The notes beneath the pieces were generated by a model. It had not been told where the DNA came from, did not search any database, and saw only the letters and a program-made list of their open reading frames with translations. A stretch of DNA of 64,000 nucleotides from Galeopsis tetrahit (taxonomy: Eukaryota; Streptophyta; Magnoliopsida; Lamiales; Lamiaceae): assembly GCA_963675135.1 (NCBI GenBank), contig OY776129.1:60699028-60763027 (forward strand), given 5' to 3'. This document shows positions 36,331-48,277 of the stretch, one piece after another; position 1 is the stretch's first letter; each line of letters begins with the position of its first letter. The position numbers and the translations under genes were made by a program.

Positions 36331-36540
36331 CATATTTTCGAAAAAAAAATTACCAATAAAAAAAAATTACAAAAATAAATAATAATAATAAAAAAAAATT
36401 GACCAAGTCAAATAATTTATTCACAATATTTTTAAATATTTAGAGTTTACAATATTTTTGAATATTTAGGGTTTAGGTTGACTAAATCAACTCAATTCCT
36501 TATAAGAAATTGATTAAGACCAATCCTTTTTTAATTTTTT

Positions 36541-36762
36541 TCAGTGTTTTTACTCTGTTTCGCCTTGCATTGTATCTGTTTGACAAAATCTCCATATGAG
36601 AATTTGCTAATGATATTTGTGGCACTGAGTGGGAACTTTATTCATTTTTTAATTTTTTTTCAGTGTTTTTACTCTGTTTCGCCTTGCATGGTATCTGTTT
36701 GACAAAATCTCCATATGAGAATTTGCTAATGATATTTGTGGCACTGAGTGGGAACTTAACTA
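36541..36762. repeat. two-copy ~118-bp tandem repeat in the spacer
   Basis: Two nearly identical copies of a unit holding 'GTTTCGCCTTGCAT' and 'GAATTTGCTAATGATATTTG'. The same unit is single at 9897-10000 and tandem again at 48065-48275. Confidence 0.8.
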
Positions 36763-37156
36763 GCTCGTTTCTGAAACCAAATTTGTGTAGTTCTGATGAT
36801 GATATCCTATATGCTACGAGCAGCTAGGCTTCCTCCCAACTCAATTTTTTTAGTTTCTCCAAACTCACTTTCTTGATGGAATTACAACGATATGGTGAGC
36901 ATCAATGCCTTTCCATTGTTACTAGATCTTTGGTGCATGCTTTCTTGTGTAAGTTATTTAATCATTTCATTTTCTATTTTATAACTTTTGACTCTAAATG
37001 TATACTGATTGATACAACTACTGATCATGAACTTGAATTACAAGTTTCAATATGGTTCAAATGAACATCGATTTGGAAAGAACAAGAAACAAAACAGCAT
37101 TATGATCATATCATTTTGTGGCAATAGTGATATGGCTATATTGCATCTTAAATTTT

Positions 37157-38616
37157 CTATTTAAAATTACTCCATAGATGTGACAATTGAGGCAGCAGCT
37201 TTTCTCTTTTACAGGAAAACTTGAGTGGAAGAGGCGGATCCGAATGCAAACCATCAACAATTTGATCAAAGATCCATTTGTTAGCTGCCTCAGTGAGGTG
37301 AATTCCATCCCAATTGATCCGAACAGACGGATCACTGCACGAGCTAACCTGATCAGGATCACCGGTAGCTTGATCATGGAACCACTTATTGGTTTCATCA
37401 ATGAAGTGATGTCCACCTTGATCAACTCTAAATAGATCTACATGAGTTGCAGGCTTGTTGCTCCCGCAGCTCCATAACCGGTTGAAATTATATTTCCCTC
37501 CACGCCCACAACAAACTAGGAATGGATTCTCGAAACCTGTCATTTGCCAACACTTTGTATGTAATTTCTATCTCTCAACAACATTACACTACACATGCAT
37601 ACTAATATTCATGTGGAAATGAGAAAACTGATCACCTAGTTTGTTTGCTTGGGTAAAGAGAGAATACTTGACGGAGTAGATATCAACGTATGTGATTGCA
37701 GCGTGAGGAAGCTCCTCCCTCAGTTGCAACACCGTCTCCTTTAGTTTGAGATTGAAATACTGTACAGCATCATTGTAGGGAATGAAACAGCCATATTCAT
37801 CGAAGCGTGTTTCAGTGTCTGAAAGACCGTCTATAAAATATGTTAGGCAACCCAGAGGTCCTGTGTTGTGTATCCAAAATGATCTTCCTCCTTGACTGTA
37901 CACTTTCTGCAATATATATGAACCAGCATTTCAAAATGAGATATCAATTAATCCAATATGAAATAATCAATCAGACCGACCTTAATGACATAGGAAAATT
38001 GTTGTAGCAGACGAGGGATGTCGGATTTGATTTGGTCAGCCGTCAAGTTGTTTGCGAAAGCAGCAGTGATATCATTCTGGCCTATGTCGAATGTATATAA
38101 TGCCTTAGACAAGTCGGGGGGAATAATTTGTGATCTAGTGACGAGATTTGAGAATTGAGCATGTTGAACATCCAGGGTGAAAGGGCTAAATCCACACAAA
38201 AAAAAGTTCAATCTTTGAGCCATAATGGTGGATCCACCAGTGGCAAAATTAGCTCCATGGCTAAAGTTTGAAGAAATCGAATCAAGAAAAGCACTCAGAT
38301 AAGGCAATCCCAGGCTTTCAGCTGCATTATAGTAAGTGCACACAACTAATTACATGTTAATCAAATTAATTAATAGAGTATTAATACAAGACATACTCAT
38401 GAAATCAATGGTTGTACGTCCATCGGAAAAGCGGCCTGTAGATGCATGAAAGAAAGTTCGGCCGTAGGGAGGAGGAAGTAGGTGCTGCCTGAACGCCGCC
38501 ATCAGCCCACCCGTGTCGGAATTTGAGTCGCCGAAGTTGAATACTGCCGGAAAGTCTCATGCTGATCTTGGCTCTAGAAATTTCATTAGCAACAAGAAAA
38601 CCAGCTTAAACTCCAT
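37157..38616 (-). pseudogene. GDSL esterase/lipase, type B copy 2 (nonsense codon)
   Basis: Exons 38397-38616, 37981-38321, 37636-37906 and 37157-37536 keep frame and splice sites. Codon 20 is TGA (38557-38559) where type B copy 1 has the Cys codon TGC just before DFPAVFNFGDS, so translation stops after 19 residues of signal peptide. Other decay: the first Asp-x-x-His block reads QGGHHF (Asp replaced by Gly), several codons are lost after it, and the original stop is lost so the frame runs on 15 residues past CKR. It has the duplicated tail and fused exon 2 of type B. Readthrough or a downstream Met would lack the signal peptide. Confidence 0.88.
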
Positions 38617-39109
38617 CGATCCAATTTGATCAACTTCACCTACGACCAACGTGTATATAAGTTTAGTCTCGATCTCTGAATATATATATATTTTTTGGTA
38701 ATGGCGAGCTAGCTAGTGTTAGGATATACTAATACACTATTTTTTTCATCTTTGTAGACATGATGTGTTGTTCCATCCACTTAACCATATATATACATTT
38801 TTTTTAATCCATTTTTTTTATTGATGTCACAGTATCAGTCCAAGGACCGACTAATTCGAAGGACCAATTTCATCTTCCACTTGTGAAGATCCCGTTTAAA
38901 GTTAGAGTTTTGCACTATGTATGAACATAAAAGAACTTAACCATATATGCATTAATTATAATCCAATTGGCCAATTTTGTTAACATTGAAGCTATTTTTC
39001 TAAATTTTCTCTTTTTAATTTCTCTCTACTTCAATTTTATCCTTCGTATCATTTTTCATCAACTCAACATTATTTTAATTAATATTATATTTTTTTAAAG
39101 ACGAAAATT

Positions 39110-39340
39110 TATATGAGACTATCTCACAAATATTTTTCGGAAAACTGATCTCTTTTGACCCATATTTCAAAATTTAGGATTGGACATTTTTTTTTAGATT
39201 TTACATTTGCCAAAATACGGTTCAATGTATTTTTGGACCGCACTAAAAGGTGATAATGTTTTTAACAAAAGTAATTATTACTTCTTACATCGGGTTAAAG
39301 AAGATCCGTCTAACGAAATGAGATTCATGAGACGGTTAAT
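39110..39340. mobile_element. MITE with TGAGACTATCTCA-type ends
   Basis: Left ATATGAGACTATCTCACAAA pairs imperfectly with right TTCATGAGACGGTTAA. The interior (GATCTCTTTTGACCC, ATCGGGTTAAAGAAGATCCG) is typical of a dispersed plant MITE. No coding sequence. Confidence 0.45.
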
Positions 39341-39837
39341 TTTTTATAATTTTTATATATATATTTAGTATACATTTAAATTTTGGCCATTAAATTTAGG
39401 CCATTTGGGGCCATTAAATTATTAAATTTTAACCATTCAATCATCTATTACTTTAATACACACCAATACCTAAATTAGAGCATTACGCATGTACGCGATT
39501 ATCGAATTATCCAATATTCATCTATTTTCCTTGTTAATTAATCCTTCACAAATGGGAACACTGTGGAGTTAGTTTACAATCAAATATCACACTTGTACCA
39601 ATTTATCCTACAAGGCCTGGATGACAGACCCACTCAAGAGCATGATTTGAGTCATCTAGTAATTTTTTACCAATACTATTTTCTCTTGTTGTAAAACCTG
39701 TACACCAAACTATTCAGGTATTTCTTATACCCAGTATTAATATAATTCCTTTTACCGATCAAAAAAAATTAATCCTTCACAAATTATTTGTTTCATTTGA
39801 TTGTTGGATATGCCACATGTGATTTTTTTTAAAAAGA

Positions 39838-39992
39838 TTTTAGTGGCCCGTGGCCCTCTAGAGTTAGAGTTAGAGTTAGGTCTCAACTATTGTAAGACAG
39901 TTAAGAATGAACCGATTAAAGCCCTAGCCCATTTAACCCGCAGGCCCTGTAAACTGGCTAAATCTATAGGGTTAGGACCAGCCCGATAAACA
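39838..39992. mobile_element. hAT MITE fragment (same family as 54881-55526)
   Basis: Contains GTGGCCCGTGGCCCTCTAG, ATGAACCGATTAAAGCCCTA and the end AGCCCGATAAACATCT, matching the right half of the complete element at 55370-55526. Confidence 0.75.
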
Positions 39993-40699
39993 TCTGTAAC
40001 TCGCATACATTAGGTACCCACTTTTTTCATGATAATTTAAAGTCGGTCCTTGAACCGGATACCCTGACTTTAAAAAAAAATACTTTAACAATTTATTTTC
40101 ATACAAATTTGAACTCATAGGTTGATTAATTAAAATCAATTATTCGAATTAATCTCTCTGTGCTCGAGTTTATAATTATTTCCATACAAATTTTAAAATT
40201 AATGTGTCAGAAAAACCCAAAAAAAAAAAAAAAAAAAACCTGGAGACTTTCAAAACATTAAAAAGTCAATACAGTATATAATTAAAGTCATCGTCTGATA
40301 TTCAATCTGAGATGTGACCGTAAATAATTTATAATCCATGAATTAAAAACACACTAAACTGCCTTAAGACATGCACCTAAGGATGGGTTATATGTCTAGA
40401 TCTATAGTGGGGGGCAAGTCAAGCTATACGTATATATATGATACATACACCTAGCTAATTAATTAGGCCATACAATAACAATAGTGGACCATTTGCACTT
40501 AATTAATCTAATTCCAGCATACTTTGCTACTTTGTAAAATAGATGATCCATTGATTTATATTAAATCTTTTTTAATTAAAAGAAGAATTTATTATCAATA
40601 TAATACTCAATTTGTGAGTTCAAAAATATCTAAATACAAACTAAAAAAACAGATTTTGTATGAAATATTTTAAATATATTTAATTAAAAGAATTTCATA

Positions 40700-41545
40700 A
40701 ATTCTATTTTACTTGTGAATTTTTACCTCAATTTACATTAATCAACTATATTTGATGGGTCACACTTGCGTGCTCTCGCGTGCACCATGCATACATCACA
40801 AAAATAGAATATGGGTCAGGAGATTATCTGCACCCGTTATTTTTTTAAGTTCACCCCAATTTTTTTTTACCCAATTCTTTTTACCACAGTTATCTGCACC
40901 CGCTCATTTTATAAATTCACCCAAAATATTTTTTTAAAAATAATTACATTTAAAATACTATACTATCCTTTTATTAATTTACACAAAATATAATAAAATC
41001 AACCATAATTTGTATATTTATAATTTGCAACCGGATCATTGTCGAGTTTACGCCCCAAAACTGCCTTCAACCTGCAATGTCAATCGTCTGTCTCTATCCA
41101 AATCGTCTACACCATCGAGTAGGCTGCACGGGTCGGACGTGCACCGTCCGCCCATATGCCTTAGACGCGCACTGCCTAATCGTCCGGCCAACACTAAGCA
41201 ACACTGCCTAGCACATGGTCGACACCAACTGCCTTCAGCACAACTTTCGTCCACCCTATATCTAGTCTAGCTCATCCGAACCAAGTGTAGCCGTATGCCC
41301 ACACTAAACCAACCAAGTCGTCCACTACCAAGAACGTCTTGACACCGTCCAGTTGAAACGCCCCAATCACTAAGCACGTCTCGACTGCAACCCTCGAAGG
41401 CACATGAAATATGTTTAATTAAGAGAATTTCTAAAAATTCGTGAATCATATTTTTCTTGTGAATTTTTTCCTCAATTTACATTAATCAACTATATGTCAT
41501 GTATGAACAATTTCATATAAGTTTTTACCTCAATTTACATTAACT
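40700..41545. repeat. direct repeats around a GC-richer insert
   Basis: A phrase ending CTCAATTTACATTAATCAAC occurs at 40730 and 41470, and its first part again at 41526. Between the first two lies 41040-41400, unusually GC-rich for the window. It has no recognisable protein in any frame, so its origin is unknown. Confidence 0.5.
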
Positions 41546-42480
41546 AGCCAAGCTGCGCCGCCTTTCCCCTCCCAAGCCACGCCGGCGGCGGCTTCTCTTC
41601 CCTAGCCCCCCCGCTTCTCTTCCACTGCTCCCATGTCGCAGCGCCGCTGTCGCCCCTCCTTCGAGCGATGCGGCCACGTTTGTCGAAGAAGAAGCCAAGC
41701 GATGGCCGACCGTTTTCACCCCTCCTCCCTCGTTCGCTCCTCCTTCCTCGCCACGTCGGCGCCCTTATTTCAAGAAGTCGACGACCAACGACGGTTTGTA
41801 GAAGGAGGCGTCGTCCGTTTGCAACCCTCATCCCCAAGCCGACGTCGTTCGAAGGTTGTCACCGTCGTCGTCGCCGTCCACTACCACCCTGCAAAGAAGA
41901 TCGTCGGATCTCGACTATTCGGGTGTCATTTTTACTCTTTGTCTGAATTTTTTTCCCCATTTTATGTTACTTTTTCGATTTTTTATCCATGTCCGAAAAT
42001 TTTTGCCGAATTTTTTGGCCTAGATATTGGTCATTTTTTGAAATTTTTATCATTTTAGAATTTTGTATTTTTTTCAAATTTATTTTTCCAGGGGTAGTAC
42101 AAATTTCGATTTTTTTTTTCAAAAAGTGATTTTTTATAAAAAAAATAAAATTTTGTGGTTGGTGATCGAGTTTAAGACTTAATTGTCTTCTATGATGTAT
42201 TTTACTTTGATATTTTTTATGTTTGTTCTTTGAAAAAAATTCATTTTGAATTACATAAGATGAAATGGGGCTACAAGAAATGGTGGAACGGTGGTGAATG
42301 GTGATGGTGGGGCGATTCAGACGTGAAATGGGAGGTGGGTGTACTAATCACGAGAAATTAATTTAATTTTAGCCTGAGGGTATAAATGACATTTCACATA
42401 TAAATAATTTGTAAAAAAAAATATTGGTGGGTGTGCTCAATAAAGACGTGTGTGCGTATACCTGTGCCCCTCACTTAAAT
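41546..42480. other. GC-rich unclassified segment plus dispersed repeat
   Basis: 41546-41900 is Cys/Arg/Pro-coding in several frames because of its GC content; no frame shows a known domain. 42240-42470 is the inverse copy of 28830-29020. Possibly a captured promoter/UTR in an element. Confidence 0.35.
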
Positions 42481-42492
42481 GAGTTGATCATC

Positions 42493-42538
42493 TTATTACA
42501 GGCAAATTTGAGTGACACGGGAGGATCCGAAAATGAAA
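42493..42538 (-). repeat. stray copy of the GDSL last-exon 3' end
   Basis: Sequence from TTACAGGCAAATTTGAGTG through GGATCCGAAAATGAA is identical to 42725-42770 in the adjacent gene copy. A 46-bp local duplication. Confidence 0.85.
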
Positions 42539-42714
42539 CGAAGCACACATAAATTAGATTCATACAAATGTAACTCTTGAATCATATCTTTTTATATAGG
42601 ATTTAACAATTCAACTATCTTATAGAAGTTCTTTTGAAGATAGTACTGCTATTGTTCAGAATGATCTTTGGGGGACATCACAAATACACAGGATAATAAT
42701 ATCAAAGTAAACTC

Positions 42715-44141
42715 TCACTTAATCTTGTTACAGGCAAATTTGAGTGACACGGGAGGATCCGAAAATGAACCGTCGACGATCCGATCAAATATCCACTTGT
42801 TGGCTGCCTCAGTGAAGTGAATTCCATCCCAATTTATACGAACAGACGGATCCTTACACGAGTCTGCAACGACCTCTGTCCCATTGACAACCCCCTTGCT
42901 CCCACACTTAAAAAACCGGCTGTAATTGAATCTCCCTCCACGACCACAGCAAGCTTGGAACGGATCCTCAAATCCTGTCATTTTCATTACACAAACACGA
43001 ATAATATGTCACACGATAGATCAACATTAAACAGATTCAAAATCAGAAAAAAAACTTGCCTAGTTTCTTGGCTTGGCTAATGAGAGTATACTTGACAGTG
43101 TAAACATCGGCGTAGGTGATTGCAGCTTCAGGAAGCTCGTTCCTCAGTTGCAACACCATTTCCTTTAGTCCAAGATTGAAATGCTGTGCCACATCATTGT
43201 ATGGAATCAAACAACCGTATTTGTCTACGCGTTTTTCAGTCTCTATGAATGCGTCCATAAGGTAAGACAAACAACCCACAGGACCTGTGTTGTGTATCCA
43301 AAATGATCTTCCTCCTTGGCTGTACAAAAGCTGTATTCAAATCATCATACGAATAATCGATGAATTAAGACGTTTTCTCACCTTAATTACATTAGAAAAG
43401 TTGTGTAATGCCTTCACTTCCTCTGTTCAAATCATAGCCATATGTGAGATCATTCTGGCCTATGTCGAACGTGTACAGCGCCCTGGAGAAATAATCCTCA
43501 TCGGGATACAAGTTCCGAAAGAACTCTTTGAGATGAAAATAGGTAATAATCTCGTATAAGAACAAATCGGATAATCTAACTTCAAATCAGACATGAAAAA
43601 CTGCAGATGGAGGGTACCTTGTTGACGAACAATCCCAGATCTTCTGCGAAAATCGGAGTATTGAAGATGCTGAACGTCGAGGGAGAAGGGACTATATCCA
43701 AGGCTCGTGTTTAGACGTTTGATTGTCGATCCAGAAGTCGCAAAATTAGCTCCGTGGCTAAAGTTTGAACCAACCGAATCAAGAAATGCACTGAGATAAG
43801 GCAATCTCAGGCTTTCAGCTGACAAAATATAAGTTATCAAACATCAACAAAGCAAGATTAATCATGCATGTACTGACTGCAGAAAGCCATATATTATATA
43901 TACCCATAAAATCAATCAATAAACGGCCATCAGAAACGCGTCCAGCAGGGGCATGAAAGAATGTTTCTCCATAGGGAGGAGAAAGTTGGCCGAACGCGGC
44001 CGGTAGCCCACCCGTGTCGGAATTCGAGTCTCCAAAGTTGAATATTGCCGGAAAGTTGCAGTCGTTTAATCCCAGTAAAGGGCTTGGCTGAAATATCACA
44101 GCTATTATCAGGGCTTGCAATGTAATAAGCTTAAAATCCAT
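42715..44141 (-). pseudogene. GDSL esterase/lipase, type A copy 2 (frameshift)
   Basis: Exons 43904-44141, 43618-43818, 43382-43525, 43060-43330 and 42715-42974. Signal peptide, GDSNSDTGG, GQND and DGIH are all kept, as is the GC donor of the last intron (CTAG|GCAAGT). Exon 3 is 144 bases against 173 in copy 1; about 26 bases are missing around 43411-43430, where copy 1 encodes the stretch before QFSDVIK. The frame shifts and stops at once (ITQLF-stop), so exons 4 and 5 are not translated in frame. Exons 4 and 5 themselves remain open, suggesting recent loss. A different splice could in principle bypass exon 3 but would drop the GQND block. Confidence 0.88.
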
Positions 44142-44730
44142 GAAATCAATTAGCTACTTTGAGCAGAGACTAGCTTAATCTGAAGTATTAGATTTTTATT
44201 GTGGTGTTTAGACCATAATGCCATAGTCTTGGTCAAAGTAAAAGACTGTCTTTTATACGCTAATTTCCTGCTAAAACCAAGTGGCATTCAATTCAAACAC
44301 GGAAGAATGTTCAAGGAGATTCGAGAGAAAAGTCAGATGCAGACCTGATATGTGATGATATTTCGTTTCAACGGCTACAAAGCTCTTCCAAAAATGTGAC
44401 TTTTATGAGGTGAATTATTTGACAAAGGATGCCCATTTGATGTAGACCTTGCCGGTGTAAGAGGCGATCAGAACTATGCAAGGAATTTAGCAGAGTTTGT
44501 CATTCTTGAAAATGTATGCAAAAGATCAAAAAAGCAGAATGCGCAGTGAGAAACAAATAGAATATCTTTCTTCGTATCAGCTACAACTACAAAACCTAAT
44601 CTGAATTCTTAAATTACACCTATATACTAAGTTTCATTACCATTCACTTGATCATTTCAAACAGTTTTTCGCCAAACAATCCCTTGCTGTCTCCAACTGC
44701 ACAATTCTCAACTTGACTTGAGATTAATGG
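44142..44730. other. intergenic, type A upstream flank
   Basis: No gene recognised. Plus strand 44445-44555 has an open stretch (VDLAGVRGDQNYARNLAEF) that could be an exon scrap, but I cannot assign it. Confidence 0.35.
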
Positions 44731-44739
44731 AATATTGGT

Positions 44740-45113
44740 ATGTCATCTGATTTTAACTATTAACCAACTATTAACTATTAGAAAGGATAGCTAGTCTGTA
44801 TTAGGCATATACAAATATATTAAGAGATATTATATATATCTTGTATAATATATTTTATATATCTTTATTTTCCTTAATTAGAGATTTAGGATAGATACGT
44901 TTTATATCTATAAATACTTCCTTCATGTACTCTTTACATTCATTCAATGAAATTATAATTTCCCTATTCACTGTTTCTCTATAGTCTGCTGATCTATCTT
45001 GGAGTTCAGTATATACAACTCGGTTGGTAGCAAGTCGTCTGATCTGATCAGAAGAGGTGGGTCCATGTCTGTTGAAGCCAACTCAACTGTAGACATATCA
45101 GCTAAGTCAAGTA
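44740..45113 (+). mobile_element. Copia LTR and leader remnant
   Basis: Has a promoter-like CTATAAATACTTCC (44906), a terminator-like AATGAAATTATAATTTCC, then TTGGTAGCAAGTCG (45023), close to the initiator-Met tRNA primer site, then an ATG (45065) with MSVEANSTVDISAKSS, a gag-like start. The rest of gag-pol is missing. LTR limits not resolved. Confidence 0.5.
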
Positions 45114-45490
45114 TGTTGTTTTCCAGTTTAGAGTTAGTTTCATTTCGATTATTCTGTTAGTTCGTTAGTTGGTTAGTGGCAGTTATCAATAGCATTGTAT
45201 ATCTATAAATACACCACCATGTGCATTGATGGTGGGTAATGAGAGTATTGAGAGTGCGTAGGACTTAGTGAATATTCTACGTTAGATATCAAGTTTTGTG
45301 AATACTTGTAATCTTTCATTCGTGATTAGTGAAGAGTCTTCTATCCTCCGTGGACGTAGATCATTTGATCGAACCACGTAAATCCCGTGTTCTTTCTTTG
45401 AGTTATTTATTCGTTTCAATTCATTGCGTTTCTAGTTGTCTTGTTTTATCATTTGTGAGGAATTGCTAAATGGATACAATTCCATAACAA
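45114..45490 (+). mobile_element. solo or truncated LTR (TG...CA) with primer-binding site
   Basis: Starts TGTTGTTTTCCAG and ends CCATAACA, has TATCTATAAATACACC (about 45198). Directly after it ATTGGCGTCGTCTGTGG (45491 on) is the primer-site region seen after many plant LTRs. No matching second LTR in the window. Confidence 0.6.
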
Positions 45491-45559
45491 TTGGCGTCGT
45501 CTGTGGAAAGTCGAAAGATAAAGGCAAGAATCAAGAAATGGAATTAACGTGTACAATTC

Positions 45560-46025
45560 CTCGACAACCTCTCTTGTAGGATAATATTATTTCATGGTCT
45601 GCTCAATGTCTCGTTATTGTGTGTTTCTTGGGGATAATATTATTTCATGGTTTGCAAAGCGCCAATCAACCTTGTCTCGCTCGAGCGCAGAGGCTGAATA
45701 TCGTGGTGTGGCGAACGTCGTCTCGGAATCGTGTTGGCTTCGCAACCTCCTGCTTGAACTACATTGTCTGATTCGTACGACTACTTTGTTGTATAGTGAT
45801 AACATTAGTGTTATTTACCTTGCCGTAAATCCAGTCCAACACCAACGAACAAAGCATATTGAGATGGACATTCATTTTGTCCGTGAAAAAGTGGCTCAGG
45901 GCCAGGTCCATGTGGTGCATGTTCCCTCCAGACATCAGCTCGCGGATGTCTTTACAAAGGGTCTTCCCTCGATTCTATTTGAAGACTTTCGATCCAGTCT
46001 AAATGTTCGTGGTCCTCACGTTTAG
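45560..46025 (+). pseudogene. Copia retrotransposon RNase H, C-terminal fragment
   Basis: The frame encodes the last part of a Ty1/copia polyprotein: ISWFAKRQSTLSRSSAEAEY, YSDNISVIYLAVNP, HQRTKHIEMDIHFVRE and HQLADVFTKGLP, ending in a stop. Integrase, RT and the first RNase H Asp are absent. A 17-bp direct repeat (ATAATATTATTTCATGG at 45581 and 45633) marks a rearrangement just before it. AGAGGGGTG (46028) after the stop resembles a polypurine tract, followed by a possible LTR start TGTAATAG. Confidence 0.88.
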
Positions 46026-46105
46026 ACTGAGAGGGGTGTAATAGAATATATGTAACTGATATGTAATTGTTGTAACTTAATGGACTAAAAAAAATATAAT
46101 CCCTT

Positions 46106-47268
46106 TCAGATTTGGTCACCCACATTTAATCACTATCAAAATTGGTCACTCAGTTATTCTTTTTAAAATTGGTCACCCACATTTGATGCTGCTGTTTATT
46201 TTTTAACGAATTGACTAACAGAGAAGTTTTGAGCGCCAACTTTTGTTTTACTTCATTTTTCCTCTTTTAATTCCTAAACTCTAAACCCCAATAGAATAGA
46301 GGGATTTTGAGTTTGTACGAAGAACTAGAAATGTCTAAAAGGAACCTGAATGCTTCTGCGAGGAACTAGAGATGTCTAAAAGGAACACTTCGGCACCGGT
46401 AAGAACCGGTAAGAATTATCAGTAAGTTGTTAATAATCATGCATCTTCAAGAACATTTGATGATTCATCAACCAACCGGAGTAGCCAAGAATTATCAGTA
46501 ATTTTTTAATAATCATATAACTCAATTATGATTAAATGTGAGAGCAAATGTGAATGTGTCTTGGCTACAATGTCATTTTATAATTACTGTAATGTTAGGT
46601 GCCTAATTTCTTATTTTATAGGTTGTGCAACAGGATACACAATTCAATTATTGTGAAAGGAGGAGTGAATTACATTACTATGTTAAATCTAGCTACTTAT
46701 ATGGGAAATAACAAGGAAAATACTAAAGGAAAAGCAAGTGAGAGTGATAAGGTGGCAAGCCAAATTAGTCAAATGGTGGTGTTCATATACTAGTTATGTA
46801 TACTCTGTTATTATAATTATAGTGTAAAATTCTATGGTTTATAATTATTGTATTCACTGTTCTTGAAAATTATAAGACTTGTTGTACTCTGTTTTTAAGA
46901 TTTTTTTTTTGAATAATATTTCAATTATTTTCATATTGAATTTGTATAATGATTGAAAATAGAAACTTATTTCAAAGTAGTTAATTATTAGAATTCATTT
47001 CCCCATTTATAATTTTGGGCTAGGTTTGGAGTTTAGGATTTAGGAATTAAAAGAGGAAAAATGAAGTAAAACAAAAGTTAGACCTCAAAACTTCTCTGTT
47101 AGTCAATCGTTAAGAATTAAACATAAGCATCAAAATTGATAAGAGTGACCAATAAGCATCAAAATTGATAAAAAGGAATAACTGAGTGACCAATTTTGAT
47201 AGTGATTAAATGTGAGTGACCAAAGCTGAAAAATGGTAAAATTTAGTGACTAAAAGTGATATTTTCCC
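46106..47268. mobile_element. MULE-like element with ~100-bp inverted ends
   Basis: Left arm (46106-46195, TTGGTCACCCACATTTAATC) is the inverse of the right arm (about 47130-47268, ending GATATTTTCCC). A second inverted layer (GACTAACAGAGAAGTTTTGAG with CTCAAAACTTCTCTGTTAGTC) lies inside. The left extremity appears cut by another element whose end AATATAATCCC (46093-46103) matches the MULE at 50827-52103. No transposase; one short open frame (46599-46793) is unassigned. Confidence 0.6.
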
Positions 47269-47427
47269 TATAATAAATAAATAAAATGAGCAGGTTTTAG
47301 AAGTATTATTTTAGTTTTGATTGGTGTCTTTGTGCAAAAGCATCACTATAAATGAAGGAACGGGAGAAAAATGGAGAGTAGGAAGAGGATTTTTTTTAAA
47401 GACATTAGCATGCCACAAAATCAAGTA

Positions 47428-47705
47428 CTCCATCCGTCCCGTGATTATTTGCACACTTTTCTTAATGGACGTCCCAACATTATTTGCACACTTTAAAAAA
47501 TGAAATAACTCACATAATTTTTACCAATATTACCCTTCCTTTATTTTATTTGGGTCAATTTATAACTTTAGTTAAATTTCCACTTACTTTAATCAATGAA
47601 TTACCAATAATACCCCTCTTTTATTTTACTTTACACATCACTATATTCCATTTTTTTAAACTCCGTGAAAGTCAAACTATGCAAAAAATGTTGCTACGGA
47701 GGGAG
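47428..47705. mobile_element. Stowaway-type MITE, TSD TA
   Basis: Ends CTCCATCCGTCCC and CTACGGAGGGAG with TA on both sides (47426-47427, 47706-47707), 278 bp. The paralogous spacer at about 9273-9290 lacks it, giving an empty site. Confidence 0.88.
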
Positions 47706-48057
47706 TAAATAAATAATCTTGAGCCCCACAATCTATCAAATAATTTAAAATGATTTGTTTGTCAATTTTTTATCAGACAAGTCCAACAAAATCGTTCAAT
47801 TTTTTATTTTTTTTTGAGAGGCCAACAAAATCGTTCAATTAAATGAATGAATGTTTTAGCAAGCAACTTATGAGCTAAAAAGTGAAACCTCTTCAGGACC
47901 CTTCAACTTGTCGAAGCTTGGATTGGATCCGTGCGCCGTTAAATGTCTCTGAAATTCCTGTCAAACGATCAGCAACAAGTCCAAATTCGCTTATCTCTGG
48001 CTGGCGATCAGATGGAAATGTCATATTTTATCTGCAGGTGAATATATTTGTGTGATT

Positions 48058-48277
48058 TTATTTTTTGATTTTGTTTGGTGTTTTTACTTTGTTTCGCTTT
48101 GCATTGTATCTGTTTGAAAAAATCTCCATATGAGAATTTGCTAATGATATTTTGTGGCACTGAGTGGGAAGTTTGTTCAGTGTTTTTACTCTGTTTCGCC
48201 TTGCATTGTATCTGTTTGACAAAATCTCCATATGAGAATTTGCTAATGATATTTGTGGCACTGAGTGGGAACTTAAC
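48058..48277. repeat. two-copy ~110-bp tandem repeat in the spacer
   Basis: Same unit as 36541-36762, independently or jointly doubled in this copy. Confidence 0.8.

Larger units (their letters stand above)
38617..40430. repeat. type B upstream block, copy 2
   Basis: No gene. 40080-40380 matches 16170-16350 and 53930-54180 (for example TACAAATTTTAAAATTAATG), identifying it as the same duplicated upstream DNA. Confidence 0.6.

Noticed and set aside
41544..42058. Overlapping Arg/Pro-rich open frames on both strands
   Set aside because: GC-rich DNA gives long open frames in several frames at once; none shows a domain or splice context.
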